Below are positions 53,701 to 64,000 of a stretch of 64,000 nt of DNA, in pieces. Within the stretch, counting starts at the first letter, position 1. Every line of letters begins with the position of its first letter. Origin of the DNA: Wuchereria bancrofti. Taxonomy: Eukaryota; Nematoda; Chromadorea; Rhabditida; Onchocercidae. The notes under the pieces were generated by a model. That model saw nothing but the letters and a program-made list of their open reading frames with translations, was not told where the DNA came from and did not search any database. The stretch lies in contig SSBO01000012.1 of assembly GCA_005281725.1 (NCBI GenBank), positions 5,893,177-5,957,176 on the forward strand, read 5' to 3'. A program made the translations under genes and the position numbers.

Positions 53701-56700
53701 AACATGATCAAAAGTTTTTGATGAATAATATTTGTTCCCTCCTAGAAAAAACAAAAACTGAAAGGACATTCCTTTTTGCTGATGTGAATAATACAAATGA
53801 AACCATTGAGCAAAAATAATTTCATTGATAAAAAAATGACCCATTGACATTTTCTAAGCAATTTTCTGTAGCACAGATCTTTAATTCTTTCGATAGCAAT
53901 GTGAATGCTTTCTTTCCTGCATTGTTTGCAAAATTTTTTGTTTTGTAAGATTAAGTAGAAAACTAGGAATAATTAATATATTAAAGTGATAAAAGATAAA
54001 TATATTGAAGCAATTACGATTAAATTAGCAAAATTGACGTTAATGTGAAAAGTTCATCCTAAAAATGATGGGAGAAAAATGAAGCGTGGCAGTCGTCGAA
54101 ATTAGCCTGCAACGCGATTGCTTTGCATAGTAATTAGATCATCATTTGGACTGCTAATCTTGTTACATCATCATCATTGTTGCAGTCAAAGTCATACAAA
54201 TACTTCTTCTGGACAACTTAAACCATAGATATTCGGATCATAGCAGCTACATCTAAGATTTTCTCAATGTGTTTAGGAATAAACATGTAACTGGGAGTAA
54301 TTTCATTGTTGGAAATATTGCAACAACAAAACGAAAATCTTGATCAGCCATTATGATTTATCAGCACTGCCAAAGAATGCGAAATTAGCTCAAAGATTTG
54401 ATTCTTTCTGAAATTTTAAGCCATTGAATTTGATGCGAAGTATAATTAAATTAGAATAACATGTAATTTCTGAGAATCAAATACTGCAAATGTGATCTTG
54501 GAATCTGAATAATAATGTTCACTGCAAAATTAAGGAGGCAGAGAAAAGCTGGATTTATTTTTATAGCTAGGCGTCTATGAGTGCTATATAAATAAATGTT
54601 CTAAATTTTTTTTTTAAAGCCACTAATTTAATTTCGACTGTTAACTAATTCCTTTTTACATAAGTGGCGCCAGTCACTATTTTCTTTGAAATCGGTAATT
54701 GAAGTCCAAATTCTTCGTCGAAATAAGTGTATGAAGTGAAATCGACACAGCTGCCATAATTCAAAACTCAAATTCAACTTCGTGAAATATATGTATCGTT
54801 TATTTGACTTCTTTTTACTAGATGGAAATCCAAGCTGGGCTTAAAGTGAATAGATTAGTTGAGATGCTAAAGGGCAGTACTGTAGATCCAGAAAAATCAG
54901 AGAACAGGACAATCACTTTAAAATAAGCCAGACACTTTAAAACAAATCGGGGCTATTAGATAAGAAAATTTTGTTGCGGTTCATTCAATCAAAAAAACAC
55001 TGAAATTGATCTCATTAGTTGTTTGACTTAGCTGAAATTTTACCTCGTTATAACCAACGTGATACAAAATACCACATAAAAGTAAATTACAACACTGGAA
55101 TTAAGTCATGTAAGACATCAATTGATTAAATGCTATTATTTAAAGAAGAAAATTCCAGTTCAATTTAAAACTTCAAATCATCATGAATAAATAAATTACT
55201 AAATTTATATTACAAAGCTACTAAATTTATTTAGATCAAATTAATATTTCTTTTAAATTTTTTTTTTAATTTATAAATTGAAGGAAAAAAAAAGATTTTC
55301 ATCATCCGGCTTTATCTCAGCAAAGAACCAATGATTGGGTAGACATTCACGAAATGGAATAAATAAATGAATGATGCAAGCTATGATTGATACAAACATA
55401 TTTATTTGTTAACAAAGTAAACAAAGAATTTTGGTCTCACTGAAAATATTAATTTTTTTTCTTTTTGATAACTCATGTAGGTAGAAGAAGCTAAATAAGT
55501 GATAATATAATATTAGTTGAGTGACTTGACAGCAAGTCAAGAATAGCATTAATGTAGCATTTGTCGCACTTCAATTCTCATGCTTTTGTAGCCAGAATTA
55601 AGATACAAAAAACTGCAAATAGGCCTTACAGAGAAAAGCTCTTCTGACAACAAATTCCGAGTTTTTCTTGTTAAAAGGCATCTTAGAACTTGAACCATGA
55701 ATAGGAAAGTTTTTATCACTATCTTTTGAAATTTAAAAAACGAAGAAAAATATTTTTCTTCCAGCTCCGGATCTCTCCGAATCGCAGATTTTTTTTATAA
55801 CAGCAGTGCAATTGTCTGTCAATATCATTATAAATGGTGTTACTATAACTTTTTCCAGAATCCATTATTTATGACGATGGATTTATAAAAGTATCAATCT
55901 ATACGGAAAAGGAACTATATAATTTGTTTGGAAATTTGGCAAGCTGTCATAATGTGATTTTTGTCAATTTTTTAAAGGATGAATTAAAAAAAAACCAATG
56001 TGGGTGACTTTTGTAATCATTTTAAGGGGCGCAAGGCTTCCAAATTAGTCTTGGGTTGCGATGTCTATCAAATTAAATTCTTTTTACTGTTGCTTTATCA
56101 GTTCTTTCATTTTCATCAAAATATTCTATGTAAAAGATAAGAACGGAGGAATAAAGAAATGAGGATGTACAAGGAGGATTAGAGTTGAGTGCCAGTGTTA
56201 TATGTAATTCGTGGTTTACTGATCTTCATAGGTATCATTCCTAACATTTTTTAGTTAGGTGTTTGACAAGCTTGAAAAATGAAGAAAAAAAAAGTCGCTA
56301 AATGATTGCTATTTGCACGCTATCATGGTTCCACATAGTCCTGCATTGTTTTCATGGCTTACTCTTCCGGCAGTAGCTAAAATGAAGTTGTCTTCATACA
56401 TCGTTTGGAAACAAGACGGAAAATAAAGGTTTTGTGATTTATGAAATTCTTCTTTTTTTAATTATCTGATCCTTTGTGAGCATACTGGATAGAATAAAGT
56501 GGAGGCAAATCGCTAAATTTTGTTTTGCTTTGGATGTAAAATAAAAGGACGAATATTTGATTAATAAAAACAACAATTCTTCCTTTTCTTCGTTGGATTT
56601 GAAATAGCAACAAGTGAGGATCTCTTCAAATTGTTTTATCAAATATATAAATGCTGTGAAATCTCAACTTATCTGACAAATTTAATCAAGTTTAAAGTCT

Positions 56701-57697
56701 TAGAATTATGTAAGTTGTAACAATGAACACATACTTTTAAAATAGAATCGATTGAAAACATATAAACTATCTGCTTCAAACCTAAAAGTTTAAGGAAAGT
56801 GTTGTTACACAAACTTGAAAAGACAATTCTATTCCAGAAAAAATCTAATAAATTCTTTAAAAGATTCTTCAAGGAAATTTAAAACTGAGTAGTGGCATAC
56901 CAAGACTGTAATTGCTATTTTGTTGCAGTTGACTTCAGCTTTCTGAAGAAAAGTTCAGCATTGAAATGATGAGTTGAAAAGTTTCTGGAACTAAGTGCTT
57001 TTTTTATCTCGAGTACCTACTAGCCAAGACTTGTTATGAGAAAGATTCTTTAACATTTATTTAATATGTCTCGTCTTTCAGGAATCTGTACTACTGATTG
57101 AGCCGATATCTTGTTTACAAAAAGTTTCATTTTAATCTAGCGCTAGACATTTGCTATGATGTTCTAAAGGTTCGTTGGGAAGTGATGGGAAACGAGCTAT
57201 TTTTGTCTTTTACATATGCAATATGAAAATCATGGGAGTTGTCACAAGATTGTGTTATCGGTATGGTAGTAAGAGGTGGAAGAGATGCTTTACAGAAATA
57301 AGGAAGAAGTAATATTCTATTTCCAGAAATATTTTAATGACTTTTTTTCATAGATTGAAATGCAGTAAAATAAAACTGCTCAAGTTTGTACATCATTAAC
57401 ACCTATTTCAATACTTAACAACGATTATCAGCGGACCACACTTCATCTTTTTTCCAGTGGACTTTGACTGGTAAGTTCATATTCCCTCCAGTTTTTTACC
57501 AGTATTTATTTATACTCTAAAATATGCACCAAAAACCAAAAATTTGTTTACCATGCTTAGGAGGACATTAGTGGAATAATCGGTGCAATCTTACTAAACG
57601 CACCGCTAGAGTGAGATTTACCAGCTAGAAAGAGAAGAAGAGGCAGCTAACCCTGCAAAAAAATAAAATGGATTTTCTTCCAAAGCTAAAATAAATA

Positions 57698-57964
57698 ATG
57701 GGCAGCAAACGCCAAAGTTACCGTATAATTCGCGAATGCGATGATACCTACCCTAAGGAGGAAAGGAGTGGAAAATGGTGCAGAAATGGTATGTTACAGA
57801 ATCAGAGGACAAATTTGATTGCCTCACTGAAATACATCCTTCCCCGCCACACTTTATCTCAAATGCGTTTTTTTTTTTTTCAACGAATTTCAGGTAGTAA
57901 GCTCAAATCAATGCATTCAACACTGGCATCTTTTGTGTCAAACATTGGATTTTTGAAGTACTGA
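57698..57964 (+). CDS. Possible two-exon small protein, unknown
   Basis: ATG at 57698 opens a basic, charged segment (MGSKRQSYRIIRECDDTYPK onward) that reaches a GTATGT donor at 57789. A T-run followed by TTTCAG ends at 57893, and the second segment (SKLKSMHSTLASFVSNIGFL) runs to TGA at 57962-57964. Splicing joins phase 1 to phase 1 and gives 53 residues. The 105-bp intron is a multiple of three without stops, so the unspliced frame of 88 residues also works. No family recognised; could be chance. Nothing nearby suggests a role. Confidence 0.3.
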   Translation: MGSKRQSYRIIRECDDTYPKEERSGKWCRNGMLQNQRTNLIASLKYILPRHTLSQMRFFFFQRISGSKLKSMHSTLASFVSNIGFLKY

Positions 57965-58651
57965 AATAGAGTGAATGTAATTAACTATTTTAGATTGATT
58001 TTTCCATCATCGCCCTGCCCGTGTAAGTGAAAATACAAGTTAAAAAGTAAAAATGACCACATTTCCGCCTCGCCCTTCATAAATCAATACGAGTAGTGAT
58101 TTTCTGACAACTCGACATTTTGGTAGGGGTCGTTTGCTGGAAATTTGGATATCTAATTGATTCATTAAAGTTTCACAGACAATTTAGCTCTGCAATTTAA
58201 TCTGCATCTCTGCTGTATCATTATCTCTTCTTTTACATATCTGATTTAAAATGAAAGTTAGTTGTAGCATCTTTCAAATCATATCCTTTCTCTTCTTCTT
58301 GTTATACCAGTTCTCGCATTTTCGTTAAAATTGGCGTGAATCAACATTACGTCATTTTTTAAAAAAACTTGATTGGTTGATGGGAGATGGTGTTCTTTTT
58401 GTTTATAGTCAGTTCTTTAACAGTTTTAATAGTTTTTCAGAAGGTTCGAAGTCCTAATTTTAAATTAGATGATACTGTAGGAAAAACCGAATATAATATA
58501 TTGAAATGAATTTGTATTGAATCCATACGACTAAAGATTGTCGTCTATTTTAGACAAATGTTTCAATCAAGAAATCCGTTATGCAATACTCATCTGAATT
58601 GTCTGTAGTTCCACAGTTTGTCAACAAAGAATATGTGCATTACTTATTATC
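57965..58651. other. No gene seen
   Basis: AT-rich intergenic sequence without recognisable coding or repeat structure. Confidence 0.5.
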
Positions 58652-59018
58652 AAGCCTGAAAGCCAAACTCAGATTTGACTGTTAACAAGTTACCAGTTCT
58701 TTACTTCAACTACTACCATGAGCAACTGATTAGGGACAGCTGTTTACTCACAGTAATCATACGGTTGGTTGCAAACACTCCTATTCTATGAACAGATTAA
58801 AGGAGGTAATAGGTTGGCTGGCGAGCACCGCTCCGAACATAATGCGCTTTCTGCGCCCCTCCAGATCTACTTCCTTAAATTTTTTAATATTGTTTAATAG
58901 TCTCGTTCAGTGATAATCTTTATCTCAATAAAATAAAGACTGGTCAACATTGTCTTCTCTGCAAAGCATTCCCTATTCGGCTCTACGATCTTCTCGAATC
59001 AGACTCTATTTCACGACA
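58652..59018 (+). mobile_element. Second BEL/Pao-type LTR (probable)
   Basis: Ends TTTCACGACA at 59018, the same terminus as the LTR at 17254-17853. It has AATAAAATAAAG (58927-58938) at a polyadenylation-like position and is followed by AATTTATTTGGTGCTCGAGA, in which TTGGTGCTCGAG resembles a retroelement primer-binding site. The left edge is uncertain: 58652-58680 (AGCCTGAAAGCCAAACTCAG...) recurs at 62099 on, just after the pol remnant. Orientation agrees with the pol downstream. Confidence 0.5.
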
Positions 59019-59972
59019 AATTTATTTGGTGCTCGAGATGAAGTATGTCTGAAACTTTGATAAAAGATATACCAAAATCAAAGATTCGGTGCATTATCAC
59101 AATGAATTGTATACCATCAGAAGAAATGATTTTACACTCCTAACATTCTTATTCTATTATTCATTCATCACTCTCGTTTCATTTTCAACTTTTATATTTA
59201 TTAAAGCGATGGAAAGAATATTTCGAAAACTGGAAGCCATCTGTCCAAAAAAACCGAATTATAATAATATATCGAAACAAAATTATAATATCGAAAAAAT
59301 TGTATTAATCTATAAGATCAGTTGACTAACTTTTAGAGAATAAATTATTTCAAATTGTATCTCATATAAGCAGTCATTCATCCAAGATTCATCTTTCAGT
59401 TGTAGCTGAACTTATTGCCAGAGTATAAACAATGAATATGTTCATGTATTGAAAATTACTCCCTTATTCTAAACCAAATTCACTTGTAATGTCGAAATAT
59501 TGCAAAGGTTTTCTAATCTAACAGTCACTGTTATAAACAACTCAGAATTTTAGAATCCAACATATAAAGAGCAAAGATCATCTAATAGCTTTTATTTACT
59601 GTAATGAAGTGGTTGCTGTAAGGCAGTGCACACTATGTAAGGATTTAAACTCTTCATCTTGGTCAGTCTTTTGGTATCAGCAAGCTGCAAATTGGCTGAT
59701 CTTCCGCGCTCACTTAATTCGATTTATTTAAATCCTTTACTTAAACTTTCTATCAGTTTATTTCTTCCTCTTCACCTCATTTAATAGACCTTTAAGTCTT
59801 ACGAAATTACCAGTATATTGTTGCTATATCTTAGTGCTTGTGTATTGTAGTTGTTAGTGAATGAAAGTCGTTATGACAGACTCCTCTCAACACATTCGTC
59901 TATACTAACTCCAAACCACAAGCAAGAAAGCTTCCCTAATAAAGAACTATGATTCTCGATAAAAAAATTTTG
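59019..59972. other. Retroelement leader-like region
   Basis: Between the probable LTR and the first coding remnant. 59468-59540 (CTAAACCAAATTCACTTGTA...) is similar to 62141-62205 downstream of pol, indicating repeat-derived sequence. No intact gene. Confidence 0.4.
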
Positions 59973-62050
59973 ATGTCACGGACAGGTAACATGGCTACTA
60001 CTATTAGTATCAAACCGGTCAAGAAAAAGGTTGAATAGCCTACTTTAAGAAGTAAAAACGATGCAATTAACGCCTCCGGATCGAGCTTTACAGCGGAACA
60101 TTTGATATCGCACCTGTTAGAACTAAATTGGTGAATGTAAATAGTGTCAAATGTAAATACGATCCCAGAAATAGATCAATTCTGGGAACTAGAAGAACTC
60201 ATAGGCATTCAGGAATAACCTAATAATGATAAAACATTTTAAAGGAACTATTACTAAACAATAACGCTAAAGCATTTTAAAGGAACTATTACTAAACAAA
60301 ATGGACAATATCAAGTATCTGGGCCTTGGAAAGATTCAACGGTTAGCCTAATTGATAACTATGGTTTTTGTCTTGGAAGACTGAAAACATCAATTAAACG
60401 ACTTCAAACCGACAAACAAATACTTAATTAGTCAATGAAATAGTCCAAGAACAAACACAATCTAATATCATTGAAAAATTAACCTTAGGCATAAATCAGG
60501 TTACCGTTACATGCTACTTGCTCATTATGATGAGGCAAATCAACAACAGAATTAACCCATCTTAAAGGTATGAAAATTTGAAATGATGTTTTATACCCCG
60601 GTCTGATTGCACTCCACGACTTAGCAGGCGTACTGCTTCGATTCAAAATGATGGAAAGTGTGATAATAGCAGATACTGAAAAGACATCTTTATAACTGAA
60701 ATTATTCCCACCAGAACGAAACTACATTGGATTCCTTTGATTGAAGGATATTTAAGGACAAGTTATCAAAGACAACATAGCATGCTGTTGCATCCAGAGA
60801 GTTCCATTTGGGGTGATATCATCTCCCTTTTTATTGTCTGCCACTCCCAGCTATCACCTAAAAACTCATGAAAGCGAAATTGCATTAGAAATCTGGAAAA
60901 ATCTCTTCTTGACAAAGTTATATCACCAGATAAAGTAACCCAAGAAGCATTCAAAAATTATGAAGATATGAAATCTCTCTTCAAAGAAGTGTCAATGGAA
61001 TTTCCTAAAGGAATTTCTTTCAAATGGCAATGGATTCAACAAATTTATTCCCAAGAAAGAACGAGCAGAAGCTGATTCCAGAAAATTCTTGATTCAATTG
61101 GAATTCCAAAAAAGATATCATCCAGGTCATCTTAAAACCTTTAGAATGAAAGAGATCTAACAATCTCAATACGACCAATAGGATTCCTCGTTCCGAGTGT
61201 GATACATTCAAAATTTATGGAGAAAATAGCGCTTGGAATCATTCTATAATTAAAGAAGACAAAGAAACGTGGGAATCTCTGATAAATGAATGACCAGCAG
61301 ACATAAAAGAGCTACCACAATTTTTGAGACACTGTTCACAGCAAACGCAAGTCCATGTCATCATAGATACATCGACTGTGGCTTATTCTGCACCCATATA
61401 CACGCGTGATATTCAAGAAATTAATATGTCCTTGATATTTGCTAAATCCCGAATCGCATCAGTTAAAGGTATTGCTATACCCTGACTGGAATTATTAGCT
61501 ATACTTATTGCAGTTTGAGCAACTCATTTTGTAACAAATCAGTTAGAACTCAAAAACGCGTCAGTAACTTTGCTTTATGGTGTGACTCTAAGTGTACACT
61601 ACACTGAATCCAGAACCATTCTCGAGTACTATCGAAATTTGCACAAAATCGAGTAGAAGAAATAAGAAAGGCAAATTTGTTGTTTTGGTATATTCCAAGC
61701 ATGTATAATCATATAGTTGATATTGCAATGAAGGGACTTTTTCCAACAAAATTTGAGAAATATGGTGGAAAGGACTATTATGGCTGGAAAAAGAGGACAC
61801 CAACTGACCACAATGAGAATATAACTTTCGGTGGAAACTTTAGAAATGAAGAAAAAAGTGAAATTCTTGTCGCAACGGTCATAAGGGGAATTATAAAGAG
61901 AAGTTTTAAACTTATTGACGCTAGTTTTTTAATAATTGGTCAAGATTAATAAAGACTGTGTGGACTCTTAAGTGTTTACAACATAGTGACAAACGCCATA
62001 GTTACAATCCTTATCAATGATAGAGGACCAACTTACAACAGATGATTACA
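59973..62050 (+). pseudogene. BEL/Pao pol, heavily decayed
   Basis: A possible short N-terminal piece (INASGSSFTAEHLISHL, about 60070-60120) is followed by the pre-RT linker IDQFWELEELIGIQE, QNGQYQVSGPWKDSTVSLID and NYGFCLGRLKTSIKRLQTDK (60174-60420). RT follows: [44 protein letters not shown] (60600-60850). RNase H: VHVIIDTSTVAYSAPIYTRD, FAKSRIASVKGIA (61350-61480). The post-RNase H part is VEEIRKANLLFWYIPSMYN, GLFPTKFEKYGGK, SEILVATVIRGIIKRSFKLI and, after a frameshift, RLIKTVWTLKC (61650-62000). Stops and frameshifts occur throughout, and a 38-bp direct repeat (60235 and 60273) disrupts the linker. No integrase core was found downstream. Confidence 0.9.
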
Positions 62051-62098
62051 AATCAGCAATGAAGGTATTGATCAGGCATTATTAACAAGATCTTCCAG

Positions 62099-62225
62099 CC
62101 TGAAAGCCAAACTCAGATTTGATAGGTTAATAGGTTGTCAGCTCTAAACCAAATTTACTTGCAATGTCTAAGAGTTGTAAGGGTCTTGTATTCTGACGTT
62201 CACTCCAACATGAGCAACTGATATA
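62099..62225 (+). repeat. Dispersed repeat shared with 58.65 and 59.47 kb
   Basis: The first 26 bases (AGCCTGAAAGCCAAACTCAG then ATTTGA) equal 58655-58680. The middle resembles 59468-59540, and ATGAGCAACTGAT near the end equals 58719-58731. So the three places carry pieces of one repeat, probably LTR or end-of-internal sequence of the same retroelement. Confidence 0.65.
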
Positions 62226-63818
62226 ATGTTAAAATGAGAATAATTTTCACGACGATATTGGAAAAAAAAACACCATTAGGAAATGATAAAAATCATTTTT
62301 TTAAATAAATATATGCGTTTAAAAAATGACTTAGAATCTCAGATATTCTCAGTCACTCATCCAAAGAAAAAGTTTTATTTTGGAATTCATAATGCTTACT
62401 GTTTTCCACATGAAAAAGTTCTCAATGTATTTAAGACAGAAAACTGCTATTTAAATTTCAAATCCTCATAGGAAAGAAGTCTTTTTTTCAATGATTTTAA
62501 AAAATTGCTCAGTTATTTGAGCACACTGGCTTATTAAAGTAGATTTAATTTGAATCAGTATTTGCTCACATGAAGTGATACAAACGCTCCTATAAATTTA
62601 AATGAATGGTAAAATATAACGTTTTACATCATTGATGAGATATAATTCCCTCAAAAATAAATTCATTTTTCCGTTGTAATTATAATTTCTTCAAAAGGAT
62701 AATCAGTGGTAAACATAACAAATGATAGTTACATCATTTGTTTAAGACCTTGTGAGTGTTTGCTGTGTTAATGTTCAAGTTATGATGCTATGTTTTTTGT
62801 TTCTACACACATTTGTTATATTTTGAAGTTTGTTAATTTTAGAACCTCAAAAATAAATCTGTGGAACCTATTTAAACTAAACAGTCAGAAATCAGTCATA
62901 AAAACAAAAGAAACTCCCTTCAACATCATTTATTAATTCGTCATAGTACTCTTTTGTATTACGTATTATAATGATCAATGCTGATTTCATTATATTTGCG
63001 TTTGGCTTGATGTCGTTTTATTATTTATTAAAATATGAAAATAAACTGTTTTTTCAGTATTTTGGTATAATCTATATCTGATGCTAACTTTCTTTGTACT
63101 TGTTTATGGTCTAGTTTTCACGACTCACTTTGGAATAGCAGCTATGATATAGCAGAACCAGTTATTTTGAGGGTTTTTCTCCATAAATCCTGGTTTTTGC
63201 AATGTTCTAATGAACTTTTCGAACACGTCATAAATTTCGAGGTTGAGAAACTGCATAAATCATGAAATAGGTGGCAAAAGAATTGATTCTGTCTGTCACA
63301 TCGTTTGTACTATTGTTGTTGGACTGAAGTGGATTGCATTCCATCTTTCTCATTCTGTGTGCTTTTTTGTTTAGTTGAAGTATCAATTATGGCTTGACTT
63401 TTGTTTCCAATTATTTTTCTCCTGTGTATATCATGTATATCTAAGATCTTATATATTTAGAGGATAATTAATGACCACCTGTCGAATGGACTGTATTGAG
63501 ATTTTGTTGTCGTTGCTTTGCAGATATATTTGAGTTTCAATTTGAAAGCAGAAGTAGTACAAATAAGACTTTGCAAATATGGACAACTTGCTTAAATTAC
63601 TAAAGTTAGTTCTATCCAATTACTAGAGTGTCTGGTCAGTTTATTCTATAAATTATTCTATAAAAAATGACAGTGTGAATCAAGTTAACAGAAACTTTGG
63701 TTTAGGATTTAAAAATGCTTGTCTAGAAAGGGTTATCACATTATATTCGGCTGGATTCCATGGATGGTTGGTTGGGGATTTCTCCACATTTGGCTGAGAT
63801 GAATTGTTGTGTTCCAGT
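62226..63818. other. No gene seen
   Basis: AT-rich sequence without recognisable coding remnants. Integrase, expected here if the 3' LTR were that of the pol upstream, is not visible. Confidence 0.5.
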
Positions 63819-64000
63819 TGTCGCGGACTTTAATATCGCGAAACTCTAAAATATTATATGAGAGTTGTGAATATGAGTAAGAAATACGTTCTATGAAATT
63901 CTTTGCAATAATGTTTATTCTTTGGACTCTTTGTTTCCAGTCTTATGTTTAACTTGTAAATCTTTTACACATTGTTTACACGGTATCAGCTCCTCATTTA
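63819..64000 (+). mobile_element. BEL/Pao LTR start, cut by window end
   Basis: TGTCGCGGACTTTAATATCG onward matches the reverse complement of the LTR that ends at 17853, including CTCTAAAATA, GAGAGTTGTGAATATGAGTA and the CTATGAAATTCTTTGCAATA region. It differs by substitutions and lacks the palindromic hairpin of that copy. Only the U3 start is in the window. Confidence 0.85.

Larger units (their letters stand above)
43970..57690. other. Gene-poor stretch, no convincing CDS
   Basis: About 13.7 kb in which no frame shows a recognisable domain or a chain of in-phase exons. Frames near 45.9-46.4 kb arise from triplet repeats, and those near 47.3, 48.4, 52.2 and 53.5 kb are short with no family resemblance. 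GC-richer patches occur at about 46060-46430 and 47260-47720. Confidence 0.45.

Overview
The window is eukaryotic nuclear DNA, AT-rich, with short nematode-style introns (GTAAGT-like donors, TTTCAG acceptors). It looks like a draft nematode assembly. The gene families seen (a TR2/TR4-type nuclear receptor like NHR-41, a 111-residue TOM22, BEL/Pao retroelements) fit a nematode, and a filarial/spirurid species is my inference; the species cannot be fixed from sequence alone.

Layout. 1-7275: very AT-rich DNA with no convincing gene, two degenerate tandem repeats and an assembly-type duplication around single N characters (3129, 4548). 7277-13727: plus-strand decaying gene copies: prostaglandin-reductase-like (PTGR) exons, an unassigned pseudogene, and the C-terminal half of RuvB-like 1 with frameshifts and stops; a 1.7 kb block is duplicated around the N at 10673. 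13985-15470: an unexplained 159-codon hydrophobic frame, then a complete three-exon TOM22 gene, the only clearly intact gene of the left part. 15918-22019: unassigned fragments, an acyl-CoA oxidase pseudogene on the minus strand cut by a BEL/Pao LTR, and a truncated BEL/Pao pol fused to an LTR end; a 1.5 kb block is duplicated around the N at 19536.

25485-35859 (minus strand): a multi-exon NR2C (TR2/TR4, NHR-41-like) nuclear receptor. I resolved ten exons, all in phase, from the DNA-binding domain to the stop (530 codons from the internal ATG at 29776), plus three further upstream exons in the same phase encoding a Ser/Gln-rich N-terminal region, and one weaker candidate still further upstream (36072-36135). 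36136-57690 is a stretch of about 21.5 kb with no convincing gene, containing a strong 122-bp foldback, triplet repeats and a few GC-richer islands; it may hold the receptor's promoter or first introns. 57698-57964 is a possible tiny two-exon gene. 58652-64000 is retroelement territory: an LTR-like end with a primer-binding-like site, a long degenerate BEL/Pao pol, and the start of another LTR running off the window.

TOM22 (mitochondrial import) and the nuclear receptor (transcription factor) are functionally unrelated neighbours. No operon or specialised system is evident. The most notable themes are the concentration of dead or dying single-copy-type genes around an intact TOM22, the retroelement insertions into one of them, and the assembly duplications, which inflate the window by roughly 4.9 kb.
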